The position numbers and the translations under genes were made by a program. From positions 587,001 through 651,000 of the forward strand of contig JAIBCB010000001.1 of NCBI GenBank assembly GCA_019694355.1: DNA of 64,000 nt. Reading direction: 5' to 3'. Source of the DNA: Pyrinomonadaceae bacterium. Its GTDB lineage: Bacteria > Acidobacteriota > Blastocatellia > Pyrinomonadales > Pyrinomonadaceae. The notes beneath the pieces are model-generated. The model was not told the DNA's origin. It worked only from the letters and a program-made list of their open reading frames with translations, and made no database searches. Every line of letters starts with the position of its first letter. Within the stretch, counting starts at the first letter, position 1. Shown one piece after another: positions 27,144-36,325 of the stretch.

Positions 27144-27809
27144 ATGCTGACCATTGACGTAAAAAAGAGTTTCCACAAGCAGCACGATCGCCTTTTCCAT
27201 CTGGATCTGTCTTTTTCGGTCAATGCTGGCTTCACCGTGCTCACTGGACCGTCGGGGGCGGGGAAAACAAGCCTTTTGCGAATGATCGCGGGCATAATAG
27301 CCCCTGATGAAGGCGTGATAGAGCTAGGTTCAACCGTCTATTTTGACAGCGAACGGCGAATAGATATGCAGATCCAGCAACGGAACGTTGGCTTTGTGTT
27401 TCAGGACTATGCGCTTTTCCCTCATATGACCGCAACGCAGAATATCGCATTCGGTGTGAGGGCGTCTGCGAGTGCTGACCGGCGAGTGAAAGCCGAAGAA
27501 ATGCTCTCGCTCTTTCATATCGAGCACATAGCCGACCGATTGCCCCATGAGATGTCGGGCGGCGAGCAGCAGCGCGTCGCCTTAGCCAGGGCGTTGAGTT
27601 GCGAGCCACGCATCGCCCTGCTTGATGAGCCGCTGTCAGCGGTTGATATAGAGACGCGAAGCAAGCTCCTTGACGAGATCGAGAGCGCTCAAGACAGGGC
27701 AAAGATCCCGTTCATCTATGTAACCCATAATGAGGCAGAAGCCACACGACTCGGCACGAACCGCATTTACATCCGCGACGGCCGTGTTGCAGCAGCTGAG
27801 ATCGCCTAA
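27144..27809 (+). CDS. modC: Molybdate ABC transporter ATPase, short form without the MOP domain
   Basis: The 221-residue ATPase has Walker A GPSGAGKTS, signature MSGGEQQRVALARAL, Walker B IALLDEPLSAVD and the H-loop VTHNEAEA. ModC proteins often have about 350 residues with a C-terminal MOP/TOBE domain that binds molybdate and allows inhibition. Here the chain stops right after the ATPase domain, so this feedback domain is absent. The stop overlaps the 3' end of the convergent M28 peptidase gene by four bases. Confidence 0.92.
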   Translation: MLTIDVKKSFHKQHDRLFHLDLSFSVNAGFTVLTGPSGAGKTSLLRMIAGIIAPDEGVIELGSTVYFDSERRIDMQIQQRNVGFVFQDYALFPHMTATQNIAFGVRASASADRRVKAEEMLSLFHIEHIADRLPHEMSGGEQQRVALARALSCEPRIALLDEPLSAVDIETRSKLLDEIESAQDRAKIPFIYVTHNEAEATRLGTNRIYIRDGRVAAAEIA

Positions 27810-29239
27810 CGCGGCAGCGGCTGCTCAAGATTCGCCATTCCATACGCAAGCACGGCAACTACCGCAGAAACTTCACCGATCTCGCGACGGTCGATCTTGT
27901 CGAATGTATCGGCCGCGTTGTGGTGGTATTTAAAGTAGGTCTGCTCATTGAAGAATGGTGCAAATGACGGAACCCCGGCTTGGGTCAGCGGCCCAATGTC
28001 CGCACCGACACCGCCAGGCTGATATTGAGCAAGTGTCGCTCCTTGCGGCCTTAGAACGTCTAATAACGGTCCAAAATATCGTCCCAATTCTGGTTTGCCC
28101 GCATATTTGAAACCGATCGGATGGGACGCACCGAGATCAGCTTCGATCGCGGCAAAATGGTTTGGAACGTTGCCTTTTTCTTCGGCAAAATATGCATCCG
28201 AGCCCGAACCACCTTGCTCCTCATCCATCCATGCGATGAAGCGGATCGTGCGCTTTGGTCTTATCTTCAGATCGTTCAAGATCGCAGGAACAGAGTATGC
28301 TGCCGCAACGCCGGCCGCATCGTCGATGGCGCCTTGGCCGAGATCCCAAGAGTCGAGATGGCCCGAAACGATCACATATTCATTAGGCTTTTCAGAGCCT
28401 TTAAGATCTGCGATCACGTTGTAGCTTTCCACTTTGGGCAGAGTCTGCGGCGTTAGCGTCAAGTGCATCTTCACCGGCCCAAGATCTGCAAGAAACGCGA
28501 TGGTCTCTGCATCTTCAAAACTAATGGCCCCGCTTGGGATCTTCGCAACGCCGTCCTGATATCGCATTAGGCCCGTATGAGCGAGACGGCTTTGAGCACC
28601 GCCGGCAGAGCGCACGATGGCTGCGACTGCACCGTATTTCGCCGCGGCCGCCGCACCGTTGGTACGATAAGCGACGGATTGTCCATATGCAGCAAGCCCA
28701 TACCCGCTTTCCTGGAGCTCCATATTGAACTTGTAGTTGAAAAGAACGATCTTACCCTCGATATTCCTTCGTCCCAGGCGTTCAAGCTCGGCAAAATCAT
28801 TTACAACCACGACGTCAGCAGTGATGCCGGATGCTGGCGTGGCTACGCTATGGCCGAGAGCGGTGATGACCACATTTCGTTTGGCTCCCGGCGGCATCCC
28901 GAACCACTCGGTCAACTCTGCCGTCTCCGCTCCCCGTACCCAATGCGGAACCATAACCTTTTGAAGCTTTACGTCTAGCCCCAGCTTCCGCATCTCGTCC
29001 GCGACGTATTTGACCGCGAATGCGGCCTCATTTGACCCTGACAGCCTTGGTCCGATGGTCGCGGACATAAAACGAGCTTGATCATAGGCGTAGCTTCCTT
29101 TCGTTGCCGCTTGCTGTATGCGAAGGAGTTCATCTAGGGTCTTCTGCGAATAAAGTTCTGGTGTTGGTGTAGTCGTCTGAGCGAATGCCATGGAAACGCC
29201 AATGCAAACGAGCCCGACCACGCAAAGTATGCTTTTCAT
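27806..29239 (-). CDS. Secreted M28-family aminopeptidase/carboxypeptidase Q-like peptidase
   Basis: The 477-residue protein has a signal peptide ending in FAQ. A protease-associated domain with DVVVVNDFAELERLGRRNIEGKIVL (about 130-230) is inserted before the M28 zinc domain. Zinc ligands are visible in SGHLDSWDLGQGAIDDAAG (His, Asp), DEEQGGSG (Glu), EADLGAS (Asp) and KYHHNAADTFDKID (His). The layout matches plasma glutamate carboxypeptidase and bacterial exported M28 peptidases that free amino acids from peptides. Expected location is the periplasm or outside. It is divergent from the S9 peptidase gene, which fits a peptide-scavenging habit. Confidence 0.9.
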   Translation of the reverse strand: MKSILCVVGLVCIGVSMAFAQTTTPTPELYSQKTLDELLRIQQAATKGSYAYDQARFMSATIGPRLSGSNEAAFAVKYVADEMRKLGLDVKLQKVMVPHWVRGAETAELTEWFGMPPGAKRNVVITALGHSVATPASGITADVVVVNDFAELERLGRRNIEGKIVLFNYKFNMELQESGYGLAAYGQSVAYRTNGAAAAAKYGAVAAIVRSAGGAQSRLAHTGLMRYQDGVAKIPSGAISFEDAETIAFLADLGPVKMHLTLTPQTLPKVESYNVIADLKGSEKPNEYVIVSGHLDSWDLGQGAIDDAAGVAAAYSVPAILNDLKIRPKRTIRFIAWMDEEQGGSGSDAYFAEEKGNVPNHFAAIEADLGASHPIGFKYAGKPELGRYFGPLLDVLRPQGATLAQYQPGGVGADIGPLTQAGVPSFAPFFNEQTYFKYHHNAADTFDKIDRREIGEVSAVVAVLAYGMANLEQPLPR

Positions 29240-29334
29240 ATTTTCTTTATTGAGCGATCTTCATCAGTTTACGCGATATTGTGCAATAATGTTGCCAAAG
29301 CACGAACAAATTTAGACACCAAAAATTAAAGCCT

Positions 29335-31374
29335 ATGAAACGCAGTCTATTACTTTGCATTGTAGTGGCAGCATCAGCATTTGCTGCCTTTGGCCAACCG
29401 GAGTTTACGGTCAATGATCTCATTAACGTAAAGCGGGTCGGCAGCCCCGCGGTTTCGCCTGACGGTAAGAAGATCGCCTACACGGTAGGCGTTGTTGATA
29501 AAGCAACGAACAGGACGAATACACAGATCTTCATAATGTCTGCCGACGGATCAGATCAAAAGCAGATCACTAGCGGCTCTGCTTCGAGCTCGGGACCGGT
29601 TTGGTCGCCCAATGGAAAAAGGATCGCCTTCGTTAGCGGCGGCCAGATCTGGACGATGAAGCCCGATGGAGACGATAAGGATCAGATCACGAAGATCTCG
29701 ACCGGGGCGAGCGGACCGGTCTGGTCGCCGAACGGAAAGTGGATCGCCTTCTCGTCAGAGGTATACCCGGAATGTGCTACTGACGAATGTAACAGAACTG
29801 AAGACGAAAAAGCGGAGAACAGTAAGGTGAAAGCCCACGTTTCGACGCGGTTGCTCTATCGCCATTGGGTTGAATGGCGTGACCGTAAGCGTACGCACGT
29901 GTTTATAGTCGATTCCGACGGAGGAAGTGCTCGCGACGTAACGCCGGGAGACTTTGATTCACCGCCCTACTCGGCCTCCACCGGAAACGATTTCGCCTTC
30001 TCTCCCGATAATTCATCGATCGTCTATTTGCGAAACCCCGACAAAGTTGAAGCGGTTTCGACCAACAGCGATATCTATACCGCGAACCTTAACGGCGGCA
30101 ACCCTAAGAATATTACCGCGGGCATGAACGGCTATGACACTTCGCCTGTTTATTCGCCGAACGGTAAGTACATATTGTTTCTATCTCAAGCCACGCCTGG
30201 TTTTGAGTCCGATCGCTGGCGGATAATGCGATATAACACGTCGAATGGCGAGATCGTAGAGCTCACACAGGGCTTCGACCAGCAGGCGTCGAATATTACG
30301 CTCTCTCCCGATGGGAAGACCATCTATTTCACAGCGAATTTCAATGGACATAACCCGATCTTCAGTGTTCCGGTCGAACCGGACTTTCGCCTTCGGATCG
30401 CGACACACGTGAAACCGGTCGTAGATAATGTTTATGCCGGAAACCTTGGACTTTCCGATAATGGCCGCCAAATAGTGTTTACCTCGAGTTCTAATGCCCA
30501 GCCTGCCGAGATCTTTTCCGCCTCGACGGATAAAGGTGATGTCCGGCAACTAACGCATGTCAACGATGCGGCGATGGCAGCATTTAAGCTTCGCTCCGCT
30601 GAGGATTTCGAATGGATGGGAGCGATCAAAAAGGCTCACGGATTTCTGCTGAAGCCGGCGAATTTTGACTCGTCGAAACGATACCCCTTGATTGTCCTTA
30701 TTCATGGCGGGCCGCAAGGTGCATGGGGCGATAACTGGGGTTATCGTTGGAATCCGCAGATCTTTGCGAATCGCGGTTACGTTGTGTTCATGCCGAATCC
30801 TCGCGGCTCGACCGGCTATGGACAAGCTTATGTTAATGACGTTTCGGGAGATTGGGGCGGAAAGGCCTATCGCGACATAATGAACGGCGTGGCCGCCGTA
30901 TCGAAACTCGGCTACATCAACAAGAATGAGATCGGTGCCGCAGGTGCAAGTTACGGCGGCTATATGGTCGACTGGATACTTGGGCACAACAATGACCCAA
31001 GATTCAAATTCAAAGCGTTCGTGTCGCACGCAGGAGTTTATAACCTCGAAAGCATGGCCGGCGCAACGGAGGAGCTTTGGTTCGTTCGTTGGGAGTTCAA
31101 GGGAATGCCTTGGGACAATCCGACGTTGTATAACCGTTGGTCACCACATAAGTTTGCTAAGAACTTCAACACACCAACACTTGTGACGGCGGGCGAGTTG
31201 GATTATCGCGTGCCGGTCGATCAGAGCCTGCAGTTATTTACTGCTCTGCAGCTGCATAATGTTGATTCCAAACTCATCGTTTTCCCGGACGAAGGCCACT
31301 GGATCCTGAAGCCTCAAAATTCGGAATTCTGGTATGGTCAGGTGATGGATTGGTTTGATAAGCATCTGAAATAG
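29335..31374 (+). CDS. S9-family prolyl oligopeptidase/dipeptidyl peptidase
   Basis: The 679-residue protein has a signal peptide (cut after FGQ, about residue 20), an N-terminal beta-propeller of TolB/WD40-like repeats (SPDGKKIAY, SPNGKRIAF, SPNGKWIAF and others, about 35-400) and a C-terminal alpha/beta hydrolase domain. The catalytic triad is Ser539 in GASYGGY, Asp623 in ELDYRVP and His655 in EGHWI. The oxyanion region HGGPQGAWGD is typical of DPP-IV/acylaminoacyl peptidases. The enzyme likely removes dipeptides or acyl amino acids from peptides in the periplasm. A strong terminator follows. Confidence 0.93.
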   Translation: MKRSLLLCIVVAASAFAAFGQPEFTVNDLINVKRVGSPAVSPDGKKIAYTVGVVDKATNRTNTQIFIMSADGSDQKQITSGSASSSGPVWSPNGKRIAFVSGGQIWTMKPDGDDKDQITKISTGASGPVWSPNGKWIAFSSEVYPECATDECNRTEDEKAENSKVKAHVSTRLLYRHWVEWRDRKRTHVFIVDSDGGSARDVTPGDFDSPPYSASTGNDFAFSPDNSSIVYLRNPDKVEAVSTNSDIYTANLNGGNPKNITAGMNGYDTSPVYSPNGKYILFLSQATPGFESDRWRIMRYNTSNGEIVELTQGFDQQASNITLSPDGKTIYFTANFNGHNPIFSVPVEPDFRLRIATHVKPVVDNVYAGNLGLSDNGRQIVFTSSSNAQPAEIFSASTDKGDVRQLTHVNDAAMAAFKLRSAEDFEWMGAIKKAHGFLLKPANFDSSKRYPLIVLIHGGPQGAWGDNWGYRWNPQIFANRGYVVFMPNPRGSTGYGQAYVNDVSGDWGGKAYRDIMNGVAAVSKLGYINKNEIGAAGASYGGYMVDWILGHNNDPRFKFKAFVSHAGVYNLESMAGATEELWFVRWEFKGMPWDNPTLYNRWSPHKFAKNFNTPTLVTAGELDYRVPVDQSLQLFTALQLHNVDSKLIVFPDEGHWILKPQNSEFWYGQVMDWFDKHLK

Positions 31375-31417
31375 TGTAAGTTGGCCGCTCCAAACTGGCA
31401 GGCTTTAGCCCCAAAAC

Positions 31418-31459
31418 CTGCGGAATGCGACTATCACCTCTCGCATTCCGCAGCTTTTT
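31418..31459 (+). terminator. Strong rho-independent terminator after the S9 peptidase gene
   Basis: A perfect 13-bp stem CTGCGGAATGCGA/TCGCATTCCGCAG (31418-31430 and 31441-31453) with a 10-base loop is followed by CTTTTTC. Confidence 0.9.
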
Positions 31460-31531
31460 CCTTGGACGATCAGCCCATTCCACCATATGTTGAAACTTGT
31501 TGACCATTTTTGATGGTTAACATAGAATTAA

Positions 31532-33505
31532 ATGTGGCCCGAATCAGTCTTTGGGCTTATTTCCCCCTTCTTCCGCCTGCAAGCCCGCTGTATGCCCGCA
31601 TTCCGGAAAAAAGTCAGTCTCATCTATTTCGTGATCGCAACTCTCCTTGTTGTCGGTCTCGTGCCGCTACTGCTGACGGGTTGGACACTTTCGGATAAAT
31701 CTGCGGCGGAACTACGGGCAGCTGAAAATCGCTATCAGATCCAGTTAGTACAGGAGAAGGCCCGACGGATCGAAATGTTCGGACGGCGTTTTGACTCGAT
31801 CGTCGAGGGGCTGGCGGGTGCATTGGAACTCTCGCACGATCCTAAGGTGATCGCCGCACAGGCCACGGAATCGAAGATCGGAGAGATCTTGCGGCAGAAC
31901 CCCGATCTTCTCGCCCTGTCGATCAAGCCGATCGGTCTTGATTCGCTGTCCGTGTTTCGACCGGGAGTCGTCCAGGCAGATGTTGAAGAACTCGCGGCGT
32001 CCGCAGTGAACAACCGGAAAGGTAACGGTGTGTGGATCGGCCCGCCGCAACGCATCGCGAGCAGCGGGACCTTGGCCATGACGTTCAGCCGTGAGGTCAA
32101 GATAAACGGTGCTGTTGCCGCCGAGATCGTCGCTATCGCGTCGATGCAGGAGATCGCGCAGGGCGTGGTCGGCATTTCCGGAGCGAGGAATGAGGATCTC
32201 TGGCTCCAAGGCCTTCCGATCATCTTTGTTGTTGACAGAAATGGACGCACGATCTTTCACCCCGACAAGAGTTTCGTTGAGGCTGGCCGTCCGATGACAG
32301 ACCTCAAGATAGTGTCGGAGTGGCTCGAATCGGGTTCCCAGGTGCAATCCGCCCTCGTACCATTTACCGCCGAGGAAGCTGGCAAAAAGTACGACATGAT
32401 CGGAGCGTATTCGACCGCACGGGTCGGTGCCAATCAGAATTTCGGCGTCTTTACGATGCAGGACACTTCGAGGGCTTTGGCCCTTGTCGGGGAAATGAAA
32501 TGGCAGACCTGGATGATCAGCCTTTTGTTTGCCGTGTTTGCGCTTGGAGCGGGCCTTATCTTGTCCCGCTTTATGACATCACCTCTTCTGAATCTAGCAG
32601 CCGCTGCTGAACAGATAGCAGGCGGCGATTTTTCGAGACGAGTTAAAGAAGGCAACATCACAGAGATCGGCACCTTGGGCGAGAGCTTCAACGTGATGTC
32701 CGACAAGATCGAGGAGCAGATCGCAAATCTTGCTCGAGCGGCCGAGGAGAACAAGGAACTGTTCTACGGTACGGTGAAAGCTCTGGCGGCGGCGATCGAC
32801 GGAAAGGATAAGTACACGAGAGGCCATTCCGAGCGTGTGTCCCGTATTTCCGTTGCGATCGGTAAACGGTTAGGAATGCCCGAGAACGAGCTTGAGACCC
32901 TAAAAATGAGTGCCCTTCTCCACGACATTGGGAAGATCGCCATTGACGACGCGATCCTCAAAAAGCCCGCGGCTTTAACAAATGAAGAGTACGAAATAAT
33001 GAAGACTCATCCGCAAAAGGGCTACAAGATTATGTCGCAGATACCCGCAATGAAGGACTTTTTGCCGGGTATGTATATGCACCACGAGATGGTCAACGGC
33101 GAAGGCTACCCGCAGGGCTTGACCGGTGATCAGATACCCCTACAGGCCAAGATCGTGTCCGTAGCCGACACGTTCGATGCAATGACCATCGACCGCCCGT
33201 ATTCGCGAGGAATGCAGCTTCACGCTGCTCTTGCCAGACTGCGCGAACTCGTTGGTACAAGGTACGACAGCAGCGTTGTCGAAGCCTTGGTCGAAGCCTG
33301 TGATGCCGGCGAAGTTGCCAACGGTATCGTACGGCAGATGGCACCGATCCGCGATCTGCAAGCGGCCGAAGCAGCAGAAGCGGAGCGCCATTCAGAAAGC
33401 GATCTTCCCCTCTCAGATGGTGAACTTTTCATCCCGCCTTTACCTGAAAACCGAGTCGTCAAAGTTGGAGCGGAGGAAGAGGAACTCTTAGAGATCGCAA
33501 CCTGA
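31532..33505 (+). CDS. Membrane sensor with HAMP and HD-GYP domains (probable c-di-GMP phosphodiesterase)
   Basis: The 657-residue protein has a first membrane helix (about 28-50), an extracellular sensor region of the dCache type (about 60-325), a second helix (about 328-350), a HAMP segment (about 350-405) and an HD-GYP domain (about 410-590). HD residues are present in RGHSERV and LLHDIGKI. The GYP motif reads HHEMVNGEGYPQGL; most active enzymes have Asp where Asn stands here. A 65-residue acidic tail follows. HD-GYP proteins cleave c-di-GMP to pGpG or GMP. No ribosome site decides between ATG 31532 and ATG 31592; the first helix is intact in both. Confidence 0.88.
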   Translation: MWPESVFGLISPFFRLQARCMPAFRKKVSLIYFVIATLLVVGLVPLLLTGWTLSDKSAAELRAAENRYQIQLVQEKARRIEMFGRRFDSIVEGLAGALELSHDPKVIAAQATESKIGEILRQNPDLLALSIKPIGLDSLSVFRPGVVQADVEELAASAVNNRKGNGVWIGPPQRIASSGTLAMTFSREVKINGAVAAEIVAIASMQEIAQGVVGISGARNEDLWLQGLPIIFVVDRNGRTIFHPDKSFVEAGRPMTDLKIVSEWLESGSQVQSALVPFTAEEAGKKYDMIGAYSTARVGANQNFGVFTMQDTSRALALVGEMKWQTWMISLLFAVFALGAGLILSRFMTSPLLNLAAAAEQIAGGDFSRRVKEGNITEIGTLGESFNVMSDKIEEQIANLARAAEENKELFYGTVKALAAAIDGKDKYTRGHSERVSRISVAIGKRLGMPENELETLKMSALLHDIGKIAIDDAILKKPAALTNEEYEIMKTHPQKGYKIMSQIPAMKDFLPGMYMHHEMVNGEGYPQGLTGDQIPLQAKIVSVADTFDAMTIDRPYSRGMQLHAALARLRELVGTRYDSSVVEALVEACDAGEVANGIVRQMAPIRDLQAAEAAEAERHSESDLPLSDGELFIPPLPENRVVKVGAEEEELLEIAT

Positions 33506-33522
33506 TCTCTCGTCTTAAAACC

Positions 33523-35211
33523 ATGGAACTACATCCCGAGCAAGAGATCTGGCAGGTCGAGGCCAATAGTCAGATCTATCATGGAAGCTTTGCGGAGCTT
33601 TCAACGTGGATCCAAGAAGGCAGTTTGCTGCGTGCGGATAGGGTTCGGAAGGGAAATCTCCGTTGGATCGAGGCCGGACGTGTTCCGTCGTTGGCCGCCG
33701 TTTTTAATGCCGTCGAAAAGGGACAGCCGATCCCGGTACCCACCACATTGACCGAAAAGGTCGCACCCACTAACTTTTCCGTAACTTCGGCCGCGACCAG
33801 CGAATCTGACGACCTGCTCGATCTTGGTAAATCTCGCCCCACGCCCGAGCCGGACCAAGAGGCCGTCTCGGAGAGTATCATTCTTCCCGTAGCCGCTTCG
33901 GTTGCCTCCCCTGCGCCCGCAAACACCGATCGTTCGTTCTGTCAAAACCATAAGGATAAACCAACTGCATACGTCTGCACCGACTGCAGCTCTTTCTTCT
34001 GCAAAGCTTGTCCGAAGACTTACGGCAGTGTAAAGATCTGTCCGGAGTGCGGAGCGATGTGCGATTCTGCCGGCGAGGCGGCAAGGAAGCGGCGTGAGGA
34101 ATACCAAAACGGGGTTGCCGATGGCGGCTTTGGCTTCGGGGATTTTTCAACTTCGATCAGCCATCCGTTCAACTATGGGACCAGCCTCCTGGTCGGCGGT
34201 GCAATGTATGCTGCATTGTCCACGGGACAGGCCGTTGCGGGATTTGGCGGACCTTTTATGTGGGTGGCCGATCTTTTCTGTTTCCTATTCGCCAATATGT
34301 TGACCTTCGGCGTTCTGTCTCATACTGCCGAGGTGTTCGCAAAGGGCGATACAAAAGCGAACTTCATGCCGTCGTTCGAGGATTTTTCGGTGTGGGATGA
34401 TATTCTCCGCCCATTCTTCCTGAGCATTGCGGCATACTTGGTGTCGTTCGGGCCGTTCATCGTGATGATGATCGTGATCACCTTTTTTGTGCTGGGTGCC
34501 CTTAAAGATGGTGTAGTTCCGGGACAGCAAATGGCTCAGTCGGCGATCCCGGCCGCGTCGGAGTTGCCTAATGCGGCCAAGGGTGCCGAACAGTCCGCAA
34601 AGGTTCGGGAACTGCTGAACAAGCAGGCGAATATACAACGGGATCGAATTCAGTCTGCGACGGAATCCGCAGAGAGCGGAAATTCGGCAGCACCTCAGGA
34701 AGACTTTGCCCGGCGGCAGGCCGAGATCAACCAAGAGTTCGAAAACTTTGCGAAACAGGCTCAAACCAGCCAGAATGCACCGCCGGTAGGTCCGAGCGGT
34801 TCTGAACAAGCTCTGATCGAAGCTTTCGTTCGCCGTGGATTGAAATATACGCTTCTTGCCGGCATCTTCCTTCTCTGGGGAATTGTTTACTTTCCTGCAG
34901 CCTGCATTGTCGCCGGATATACGAACTCGATCGGTGCGACGTTTAATCCGATGGTAGGCCTTGACACGATGTGGAACCTCGGCGTGGACTACATCAAGCT
35001 GCTGCTGATGGGGCTTATATTGATGATCCTTGGCGGCGTTGCCGCAGGTATTCTTTTAGTTATTCTTTCTCCATTCAGTTTACCGATGTTGGGCAATATT
35101 CCGGCGAAATTTGTCACGAGCTTTATCGGATTCTATCTATGGGCCGTGTTCGCGTGCACCATTGGCTTTCTTCTCTTCAAATCGCGCTCACGGCTGAAGT
35201 TGCCGTCGTAG
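33523..35211 (+). CDS. GYF-like/zinc-finger multi-pass membrane protein
   Basis: The 562-residue protein has three parts. Residues 1-65 resemble the GYF_2/DUF4339 domain (W.V.....YHG.F..L..WI.EG.L..D..V.KG). Residues 140-180 form a B-box-like zinc finger with C140, H143, C152, C155, C160, C163, C173, C176 and C180. From about 215 on there are six hydrophobic segments interrupted by a charged loop (about 335-430). The C-terminal part recalls Yip1-like membrane proteins. It starts 17 bases after the HD-GYP gene, so the two may be co-transcribed. No function is known for this architecture. Confidence 0.75.
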   Translation: MELHPEQEIWQVEANSQIYHGSFAELSTWIQEGSLLRADRVRKGNLRWIEAGRVPSLAAVFNAVEKGQPIPVPTTLTEKVAPTNFSVTSAATSESDDLLDLGKSRPTPEPDQEAVSESIILPVAASVASPAPANTDRSFCQNHKDKPTAYVCTDCSSFFCKACPKTYGSVKICPECGAMCDSAGEAARKRREEYQNGVADGGFGFGDFSTSISHPFNYGTSLLVGGAMYAALSTGQAVAGFGGPFMWVADLFCFLFANMLTFGVLSHTAEVFAKGDTKANFMPSFEDFSVWDDILRPFFLSIAAYLVSFGPFIVMMIVITFFVLGALKDGVVPGQQMAQSAIPAASELPNAAKGAEQSAKVRELLNKQANIQRDRIQSATESAESGNSAAPQEDFARRQAEINQEFENFAKQAQTSQNAPPVGPSGSEQALIEAFVRRGLKYTLLAGIFLLWGIVYFPAACIVAGYTNSIGATFNPMVGLDTMWNLGVDYIKLLLMGLILMILGGVAAGILLVILSPFSLPMLGNIPAKFVTSFIGFYLWAVFACTIGFLLFKSRSRLKLPS

Positions 35212-35228
35212 ATCAAACGTTAGAGCGT

Positions 35229-35257
35229 TTGTTCGCCCCTTTCTATTCTTTTATACT
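35229..35257 (+). promoter_or_regulatory. Putative sigma70-type promoter for ftsY
   Basis: TTGTTC (35229-35234) and TATACT (35252-35257) are separated by 17 bases, and the ftsY ATG is 34 bases after the -10 element. Just upstream, CAAACG/CGTTTG (35214-35231) forms a small hairpin that might end the preceding transcript. Confidence 0.4.
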
Positions 35258-35290
35258 CTTTAGTTTGCGGTTGTCTCGGACCAGCAGACT

Positions 35291-36319
35291 ATGAAGTTGT
35301 TTTGGCGTAGAAAGAAGGACGACAGCCCATCCGTTCTCGGGCTGGACAAGTCGCTCGAAGAGCTCAAGGCTCAAGAGGAAGCCGTCGAGCGTGAGTTCGG
35401 CGTGCGGTTTTCGCGTGCCATCGAGAAGACACGAAACTCGATCAACGACCGTCTCGACACGATCTTCGAGGGGCGAAAGCAGATCGATGATGCGTTCCTT
35501 GATGAGCTGGAGGAAATGCTCATCTCGACCGACATCGGCGTCGCGACGACGATGCACATTCTCGATACGGTCCGCAAAGGCGTTTCGCGCGACGAGATCA
35601 AAGACCTTGACGCGCTCAAGAAGGCCATGAAGGCCGAGCTTCTCGCGATCTTGAAAAACTCCGAAAAGCACGGCGTCGCGGACGAACTGGTGATCGATGC
35701 CGCGATAAAGCCGTACGTTTTGATGGTCGTCGGCGTGAACGGGGTCGGCAAGACGACCACTATCGGCAAACTTGCACAGCGCATAAAGAACGAAGGTAAC
35801 GACGTTCTGATCTGTGCGGCGGATACATTTCGTGCGGCTGCTAGCGATCAGCTTGAGATCTGGGCGAAGCGCGCCGGGGTTGAGATCGTTCAGCAGAAGC
35901 AGGGAACTGATCCGGCGGCAGTTCTCTTTGATGCCCTTGCGGCGGGCAAAGCGAGAAATTCTGACGTCCTGATCGTCGATACGGCCGGCCGACTGCACAA
36001 CAAATCGAACCTGATGGCCGAGCTTGAGAAGATGAAGCGCATCGCGGGGCGGGAAGTTAATGGCGCACCGCACGAGACGCTTCTCGTGATCGACGCGGTA
36101 ACGGGGCAGAATGGCCTTGAACAGGCAAGGCAATTCCTGAAGACGGCAGAGGTGACCGGGCTCGTCATTACGAAGCTCGATGGAACAGCACGCGGCGGCA
36201 TCGCCGTTGCCATCGCGAAAGAACTTGACCTTCCGATCCGCTACGTTGGGATCGGCGAACAGGTGGATGACCTCGTGGTATTTGAGCCGGAAGCTTATGT
36301 GGACGGCCTTTTTGAATAG
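35291..36319 (+). CDS. ftsY: Signal recognition particle receptor FtsY
   Basis: The 342-residue protein is the SRP receptor GTPase that brings ribosomes making membrane proteins to the translocon. It has the helical N domain (about 40-120) and the G domain with [37 protein letters not shown] and the C-terminal GIGEQVDDL. The acidic A domain of E. coli FtsY is absent; only a short charged N terminus remains, as in many other bacteria. It starts a run with ribD and rsmA. Confidence 0.96.
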   Translation: MKLFWRRKKDDSPSVLGLDKSLEELKAQEEAVEREFGVRFSRAIEKTRNSINDRLDTIFEGRKQIDDAFLDELEEMLISTDIGVATTMHILDTVRKGVSRDEIKDLDALKKAMKAELLAILKNSEKHGVADELVIDAAIKPYVLMVVGVNGVGKTTTIGKLAQRIKNEGNDVLICAADTFRAAASDQLEIWAKRAGVEIVQQKQGTDPAAVLFDALAAGKARNSDVLIVDTAGRLHNKSNLMAELEKMKRIAGREVNGAPHETLLVIDAVTGQNGLEQARQFLKTAEVTGLVITKLDGTARGGIAVAIAKELDLPIRYVGIGEQVDDLVVFEPEAYVDGLFE

Positions 36320-36325
36320 AAGATC

